Source of the DNA: Bradyrhizobium sp.
GTDB lineage: Bacteria; Pseudomonadota; Alphaproteobacteria; Rhizobiales; Xanthobacteraceae
NCBI RefSeq assembly: GCF_004799405.1
Contig: NZ_SSMW01000121.1
Coordinates: 1-64,000 of the forward strand
Length of the DNA stretch: 64,000 bases
Direction of reading: 5' to 3'
Each line of letters opens with the position of its first letter. Positions within the stretch are counted from its first letter, which is position 1. Position numbers and translations under genes: made by a program. This document shows, piece after piece, positions 59,556 through 64,000 of the stretch. The notes under the pieces are model-generated. The model was given only the letters and a program-made list of their open reading frames with translations. It ran no database searches and had not been told where the DNA came from.

Positions 59556-60629
59556 CTAGACATCGAGGCCCAGCACCCTGGCCGCGTTGCCGCCGGCGAT
59601 CTGGGCCAGCGTCGCTTCGTCCATCCCCTGCACGCCCGCGATATGCCCGATCGGATTATATTCGGCCATGTCGAACGGGTAGTCGGTGCCCATCACGATA
59701 CGGTCGGGGCCGAACACGTCGATCAGATAAGCGAGCTGGTGATAGGTGAATACCACCGTGTCGAGATAGACCTGCCGCAGGTAGGTCGTCGGCGGCAGCG
59801 GCAGCTCGCCGTGGGAATCGCGCCGCGCGCCCCAGGCGTGATCTATCCGCCCGGAATAGCCGGGCAGATAGCCGCCGCCGTGCACCGCCATCAATTTCAA
59901 ATCGGGAAAGCGCGCCAGCGTTCCCGAAAAGATCAGGTTGTGCAACGCCAGCGTCGTCTCCAGCGGATTGCCAAGCACGTTGTTGAAATAGAAGTGGGTC
60001 AGGCGCTCGCCATGGGTGAAGCCGTTCGGATGCATCATGATGAAGGCGCCGAGTTGCTCGGCCCGGGCAAAGAACGGCCTGAATTTCGGATCGGACAATT
60101 CCTGGCCGGCGACGTTAGTCAGGATCTCGACACCCTTCAGTTTCAGGGTGTTCATGACATAGTCGAGTTCGCGGACGGCGAGCTCCGGCTCCTGCAGGGT
60201 AACGACGCCGAGCCCGACGAAACGGTCGGGCTTGCGCGAACAAAACTCCACCACGCCGTCATTGGCGAGGCGATGGGCGGTCTCCGCGATCCCGGGGTCG
60301 ATCGAGTAGTAACACTGGCCCGGCGCGGGAGCGACGACCTGAATGTCGATGCCCATGCTGTCGAGGTGGGTCAAGCGCTTGTCGATCGTGGTCATGACCT
60401 CGGCGACGTCCTTCTCCTGTTGCGCATTGATCTCCTTGCTGGCGGCATCGGCAAAATGCGCCAGCGGAATCCGCCTGATGTCGATATGCGGCTGCGCCAG
60501 CTTGGCCGCCTGCGGGACGACGATGTGGGCGTGAATGTCGATCGTGGGCGATGACGGGCGGCGGGCGAGGCCGTCGGCGTCATGGATGCGGGCGGCGGTG
60601 CGGCCATAGCGGTTCTTGGCGTCGATCAT
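59556..60629 (-). CDS. Amidohydrolase family protein, ACMSD/gamma-resorcylate decarboxylase type
   Basis: A 357-residue metal-dependent hydrolase/decarboxylase of the amidohydrolase 2 family. The first metal motif is IDIHAHIVV (near residue 30), with the later metal histidines in IMMHPNGF and LMAVHGGGYLP and the aspartate in VMGTDYPFDM. Enzymes such as 2-amino-3-carboxymuconate 6-semialdehyde decarboxylase and resorcylate decarboxylase share this plan, so nonoxidative decarboxylation of an aromatic or muconic acid is most likely. It is the last gene of the minus-strand unit that begins with LivM at the right edge, separated from the dehydrogenase gene by 50 bases. Confidence 0.88.
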   Translation of the reverse strand: MIDAKNRYGRTAARIHDADGLARRPSSPTIDIHAHIVVPQAAKLAQPHIDIRRIPLAHFADAASKEINAQQEKDVAEVMTTIDKRLTHLDSMGIDIQVVAPAPGQCYYSIDPGIAETAHRLANDGVVEFCSRKPDRFVGLGVVTLQEPELAVRELDYVMNTLKLKGVEILTNVAGQELSDPKFRPFFARAEQLGAFIMMHPNGFTHGERLTHFYFNNVLGNPLETTLALHNLIFSGTLARFPDLKLMAVHGGGYLPGYSGRIDHAWGARRDSHGELPLPPTTYLRQVYLDTVVFTYHQLAYLIDVFGPDRIVMGTDYPFDMAEYNPIGHIAGVQGMDEATLAQIAGGNAARVLGLDV

Positions 60630-60679
60630 GGAATTACCCTGCTGTTGAGGTGGCTATTCGGGACATGCGTTTCGGTGGT

Positions 60680-61567
60680 TCAGGATTTGGGCCGCTGACC
60701 CCAGCGGGTTGAAACCGCGGTTGCATCGGCATCGCCGAGGCCGGCCGCTTCGGCTTCCTCATAGCAGGCCAGCGCGCTCGCGGTGACCGGAAGCTCGGCG
60801 TCGATCGAAGCCGCGAATTGAACCGCGCATGCGAGATCCTTTTTCGCGGCATTGAGGCCGAATGCGGTTTCCCCCAACGGTGCGCCGCCCAGCACCCTGG
60901 CGATTACCGGGCCGCGTCCTTTCATGGCGGTCGGTGCGCCCGACGTGTCGGTCAGGATATCGATCAACCGCTCGGCTGGAAGATTGAGCGGCTTGCAGAT
61001 GGTCAAGGCCTCGCCAAGCGCCTGCCAGTAGACCAGCAGCGGCAGGTTGACCGCGAGTTTCATCGTCGAGCCCGAGCCGAGGTCGCCGACATGTTCGATG
61101 CGGCGGCATAGCTGCTGCAGGATCGGCATCGCCCTCGCCACATCGGCCTCGCTACCGCCGACCAGGCCAAGCAGCTTGCCTTCCTTCGCCGGAGCGACGC
61201 TTCCGCCCACCGGGCATTCGACGAAGGCTGCGCCTTCCCGCAGCGCGGCGGTACCCGCCGATTTCATGGTGTCCGGGCGCACCGTGCTCATGTCGATCAC
61301 GAGCTTGCCGGCGAGTTTCGCTTTGAGGATGCCGTTCGGTGCGCGGTAGACCGCCTCGGTTGCGGCATCGTTGAGCAGCATCACGACGGTGACTTCGCAA
61401 CCCTCCACAAGCTCGGCGGGGGACGCGAACAGCTTTGCGCCGGCGTCGACAAGGGGTTTGGTTTTTGCCGGATTGCGATTCCAGACGCCGACGTCATGGC
61501 CGACCGACATCAACCGCTGTGCAATCGCTGATCCCATTCGTCCGGTTCCGCATACGCCGATCTTCAT
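60680..61567 (-). CDS. NAD(P)-dependent beta-hydroxyacid dehydrogenase (3-hydroxyisobutyrate dehydrogenase family)
   Basis: A 295-residue protein with the Rossmann motif VCGTGRMGSAIAQRL at the N-terminus, the substrate loop ECPVGGSVAPAKEGKLLG near residue 118, and the catalytic lysine in GSTMKLAVNLPLLVYW near residue 167. It is related to, but clearly different from, the dehydrogenase encoded at 14531. It lies 37 bases downstream of LivF on the minus strand and is followed by the amidohydrolase, so the cluster couples uptake of a compound to its oxidation and decarboxylation. Confidence 0.9.
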   Translation of the reverse strand: MKIGVCGTGRMGSAIAQRLMSVGHDVGVWNRNPAKTKPLVDAGAKLFASPAELVEGCEVTVVMLLNDAATEAVYRAPNGILKAKLAGKLVIDMSTVRPDTMKSAGTAALREGAAFVECPVGGSVAPAKEGKLLGLVGGSEADVARAMPILQQLCRRIEHVGDLGSGSTMKLAVNLPLLVYWQALGEALTICKPLNLPAERLIDILTDTSGAPTAMKGRGPVIARVLGGAPLGETAFGLNAAKKDLACAVQFAASIDAELPVTASALACYEEAEAAGLGDADATAVSTRWGQRPKS

Positions 61568-61604
61568 GTGACAACCTCAATTCAAGGGGTGGATGGATAG
61601 ATGT

Positions 61605-62330
61605 TTAGTGGGCATGGAAGACGCCGAGATTCTGCTCGACCAATTGCTCGTTGTTCAAGACCTCAGCGGCGCTGCCGGCGAACACGCAGCGGCCGGTATT
61701 GAGAATGACCGCCTGATCGGCGACATCAAGCGCCAACTGGATGTTTTGTTCGACCAGAACGATGGATTGTCCTTCTTGCTTCAAGCGCCTGATGGCGCGG
61801 CCGACCTCGGCCACGATCAGGGGTGCAAGTCCTTCGGACGGTTCGTCAAGCAGCAGCACCCGCGGGTTGCCCATCAGGGCGCGGCCGATGGCGAGCATCT
61901 GCTGTTCGCCGCCGGACAGCGTCCCCGCAAATTGTGCATGGCGTTCGCGCAAGGGCGGAAACATTTCGTAGATCCGGTTTACCGTCCATGGGTTGGCGGC
62001 CGTGCTTTCGCGCTGACGCGCCACGGTAAGGTTTTCCCGCACTGTGAGCGAAGGAAAGATCCGGCGTCCCTGCGGCACCAAACCAATTCCGAGGCGCGAG
62101 ATGCGTTCGGGGCTGAGCCCTCCGATCGGCTCGCCGAACAGCCTGATGTCGCCATCCCTGGGTTTTAGAAAGCCGATGATGGTCGAGATGCAGGTGGTCT
62201 TGCCGGCGCCGTTGCGCCCCAACAGCGCCAGCACCGCGCCCGGCTGCAATGAAAAGCTGACGCCGTGCAGGATATGGCTGTCGCCATAGAATGCGTGCAC
62301 GTTGGCCAGGCTGAGTGCGTCAGACGCCAA
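61605..62330 (-). CDS. livF: Branched-chain amino acid type ABC transporter ATP-binding protein LivF
   Basis: A 241-residue ATPase. Walker A GRNGAGKTT, signature LSGGEQQMLAIGRAL, Walker B LLLDEPSEGLAP and switch region VLVEQNIQLALD are those of LivF. It overlaps the 3' end of livG by 11 bases. It has the same family and size as the LivF part of the fusion at the left edge, but here the three subunits are separate genes. Substrate unknown. Confidence 0.95.
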   Translation of the reverse strand: MASDALSLANVHAFYGDSHILHGVSFSLQPGAVLALLGRNGAGKTTCISTIIGFLKPRDGDIRLFGEPIGGLSPERISRLGIGLVPQGRRIFPSLTVRENLTVARQRESTAANPWTVNRIYEMFPPLRERHAQFAGTLSGGEQQMLAIGRALMGNPRVLLLDEPSEGLAPLIVAEVGRAIRRLKQEGQSIVLVEQNIQLALDVADQAVILNTGRCVFAGSAAEVLNNEQLVEQNLGVFHAH

Positions 62331-63075
62331 GATACACCTCGCGCGTTCGCTCGTCCGCGATCACCGCATCGCGGTCGCCATCGACGATGACGCGGCCGTA
62401 GTTGAGCAGCGTCACGGTCTCCGCAAGATCGAGCGCGGTATCCATGTCATGTTCGATCATGATCACGGTGGTCTGCCGCGGAATCGAGGCGATCAGCGAC
62501 TTCACCTGGGATCGTTCGGTGTTGGAAAGGCCCGCCAGCGGTTCGTCCAGCAGCAGCACGCGCGGTTTTTGCGCAAGTGCCATCGCGAGTTCGACCCGGC
62601 GCTTTTCGCCATAGGCAATATCGGAAACCGGGTGCGCAGCCAGATGCAACAGCCCGACCGCATCGAGCACCCGGCGCGCCTCGTTGGCCAGATCGCCGTA
62701 GAACGACAACGGCCGCCACATCTGCCAGCGCGACGGCCGCAAGCCGAGCAGTCCGAGCGTGACGTTGTGTTCGAGCGTATCGCCCGTAAACAGCGTAATG
62801 ATCTGGTAGGTTCGCGACAGTCCCAGATGGGCGCGCCGGTAGGGCGCCAATCGGGTGATGTCGGCGCCGGACAGCTTGATCTGCCCCGAATTCGGCCGCA
62901 TGTCGCCGCTGATCTGGTTGAACAAAGTGGTCTTGCCGGCACCGTTCGGGCCGATGATCAGGCGGCGCTCGCCGGGCCGGATCGCCAGCGATATGTCCTG
63001 GGTGACGACCAGGCCGCCGAAGGCCTTCTTCAGGTTGACGACTTCGAGAGCATATTCGGATGTCGGGGCGATCAT
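62320..63075 (-). CDS. livG: Branched-chain amino acid type ABC transporter ATP-binding protein LivG
   Basis: A 251-residue ATPase. Walker A GPNGAGKTT, the LivG-style signature IAYGEKRRVELAMAL, Walker B LLLDEPLAGLS and the IMIEHDMDTAL switch are present. ATG 63075 overlaps the livM stop by 4 bases (ATGA) and begins a proper LivG; the open frame extends upstream to 63786 but that part is antisense-like shadow inside livM and is rejected. Confidence 0.95.
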   Translation of the reverse strand: MIAPTSEYALEVVNLKKAFGGLVVTQDISLAIRPGERRLIIGPNGAGKTTLFNQISGDMRPNSGQIKLSGADITRLAPYRRAHLGLSRTYQIITLFTGDTLEHNVTLGLLGLRPSRWQMWRPLSFYGDLANEARRVLDAVGLLHLAAHPVSDIAYGEKRRVELAMALAQKPRVLLLDEPLAGLSNTERSQVKSLIASIPRQTTVIMIEHDMDTALDLAETVTLLNYGRVIVDGDRDAVIADERTREVYLGV

Positions 63076-64000
63076 CGCGATCCTCCGCGCAATCTCGCCA
63101 CGAGCTTGCCGATGCCGGGGACGATTCCGGTCGGCATCACCAGCACGATGAACAGGAAGACCAGGCCGAGCAGAATGTTCCATCGATCGGTATAGGCCGA
63201 AGCGTAGTTCTTCAGCAGCAGCACCAGTGCCGCCCCAGCAACCGGACCGCCCAGCGTGCCCGACCCTCCGGCAATGACGCCGAGCAACGCCTCGGCCGAA
63301 CTCGCGGTGGAAAGCGAGGCCGGGTGGATATACTTGTGGTAATAGACGTAGAGCAATCCAGCTACGCCGCCCCAGAAGCCGGCATAGATGAAGGCGATCC
63401 AGCGGATCATCCAGGGATTGAAGCCCAATGCCGCCATCCGGCGCGGCTGGTCGCGCACTCCCTTCAACGACGATCCGAACGACGACGACACGAAGATCGC
63501 CATCATCAGGTAGGCGAACGCCGTCACGATCAGCGCGAACCAGTAGAACGCCGCCGGGCTGTCGAGTGGAATGCCGAACGGCATCGGCCGGGTAAGACCG
63601 GGGATGCCATTGTCGCCGTTGGTCACATCCGACATCCGGTAGGCGAGCCCCCACAACACCTGCGACAACGCCAGCGTGATCATGAGAAAGCCGAGGCCGG
63701 TGGCGCGAAGCGCGATGACGCCGAACAACGCCGCCATCACCGTGGTGCCCAGAATCGAGACGATCGCGGCCGGTCCATGCCCCCATCCATACCGGCTGGT
63801 CAGCAATGCGGAGATATAGGCGGCGACGCCGAGAAACGACGCGTGGCCGAGCGACGTCATCCCGCCATAGCCGACCAAAAGATTGAGGCTGAGCGCGAAG
63901 ATCACCGCGATCAGGATCTGGCTGGAGAGATTGAGATAGAATTCGCCGGCGAAGGACGGCAGCAGCACAAGCAACGCGGCAAGCAGGGTTGCGGCAATCC
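63072..64000 (-). CDS. livM: Branched-chain amino acid type ABC transporter permease LivM (5' end outside window)
   Basis: An LivM-type permease of at least 309 residues. The frame is open to the right edge; an in-frame TTG at 63974 is not convincing, and the residues before it (an Ala/Leu-rich helix) fit the usual first membrane span, so the start lies beyond the window. Typical parts are FALSLNLLVGYGGMTSLGHA, the MITLALSQVLWGLAY helix and GVRDQPRRMAALGFNPW. Its position with LivG and LivF implies a LivH and a binding protein further right. Confidence 0.92.
   Translation of the reverse strand, partial: IAATLLAALLVLLPSFAGEFYLNLSSQILIAVIFALSLNLLVGYGGMTSLGHASFLGVAAYISALLTSRYGWGHGPAAIVSILGTTVMAALFGVIALRATGLGFLMITLALSQVLWGLAYRMSDVTNGDNGIPGLTRPMPFGIPLDSPAAFYWFALIVTAFAYLMMAIFVSSSFGSSLKGVRDQPRRMAALGFNPWMIRWIAFIYAGFWGGVAGLLYVYYHKYIHPASLSTASSAEALLGVIAGGSGTLGGPVAGAALVLLLKNYASAYTDRWNILLGLVFLFIVLVMPTGIVPGIGKLVARLRGGSR

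Noticed and set aside
59064..60554. Single 496-residue protein reading from the FmdE-like start
   Set aside because: After the frameshift near 59410 the frame reads antisense through the amidohydrolase gene; only the first 115 residues or so belong to a real gene.
62320..63786. A 488-residue fused protein containing LivG
   Set aside because: The part upstream of 63075 is out-of-frame sequence inside livM; LivG starts at ATG 63075 with an ATGA overlap.

Overview
The window looks like a piece of an alphaproteobacterial chromosome of the Bradyrhizobium/Rhodopseudomonas/Afipia type (Nitrobacteraceae). The reasons are the high GC, the density of Liv-, TTT-, TRAP- and taurine-type uptake systems next to CoA-based catabolic genes, a LivM-LivG-LivF fusion, and a palindromic intergenic repeat of the GTCGTCCCTGCG kind. 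This assignment is an inference from style; no marker gene is present. I see no rRNA, tRNA, CRISPR, insertion sequence or phage gene.

Layout. 1-5.5 kb (minus): Liv ABC transporter (binding protein, LivH, fused LivM-G-F) with an IclR regulator. 5.7-11.6 kb (plus, divergent): a ThDP enzyme, a short-chain dehydrogenase that has lost its catalytic Tyr/Lys, a flavoprotein, a cupin and an AbgB-like amidohydrolase; probably one IclR-controlled catabolic unit. 11.8-16.4 kb: sorbosone-dehydrogenase-like protein, PurU, a beta-hydroxyacid dehydrogenase and an aspartate-dehydrogenase-like protein.

16.4-33.0 kb is the most interesting part. It holds a coenzyme-B12 mutase of the glutamate mutase family (epsilon, sigma and MutL/GlmL reactivase), a tripartite tricarboxylate transporter (TctCBA), a LysR regulator, a methyltransferase, an acyl-CoA dehydrogenase, an alpha-methylacyl-CoA racemase-like protein, a class III CoA-transferase, an AcuI/YhdH-like reductase and a DctPQM TRAP transporter. 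Four transcription units here carry the same promoter element at identical internal spacing: a TACC-N5-GG box centred about 65 bases upstream of the predicted start, then a -35 hexamer TTTACA/G and a -10 hexamer. It is very likely the LysR operator, so the scattered genes form one regulon. The mutase keeps the family fold, but most residues that hold glutamate in the clostridial enzyme are replaced, and no methylaspartate ammonia-lyase is present. I infer an undescribed pathway in which a B12 mutase interconverts linear and methyl-branched acids that are then handled as CoA esters.

33-41 kb: HemE, then a GntR-controlled operon with two carboxyltransferase subunits around a free biotin carrier (no biotin carboxylase) plus a taurine-type ABC transporter. 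41-46 kb: ABC-F ATPase, metallo-hydrolase, small proteins, an orphan TAXI binding protein. 46-51 kb (minus): histidinol-dehydrogenase/HpsN-like enzyme with an ABC importer that has two permeases. 51-59.6 kb: RND pump, divergent HemC, small membrane proteins, alpha/beta hydrolase, zeta-type GST, Ni/Co permease and a frameshifted FmdE-like gene. 59.6-64 kb (minus): a second Liv transporter (LivM-G-F, cut by the right edge) with a dehydrogenase and an ACMSD-type amidohydrolase.
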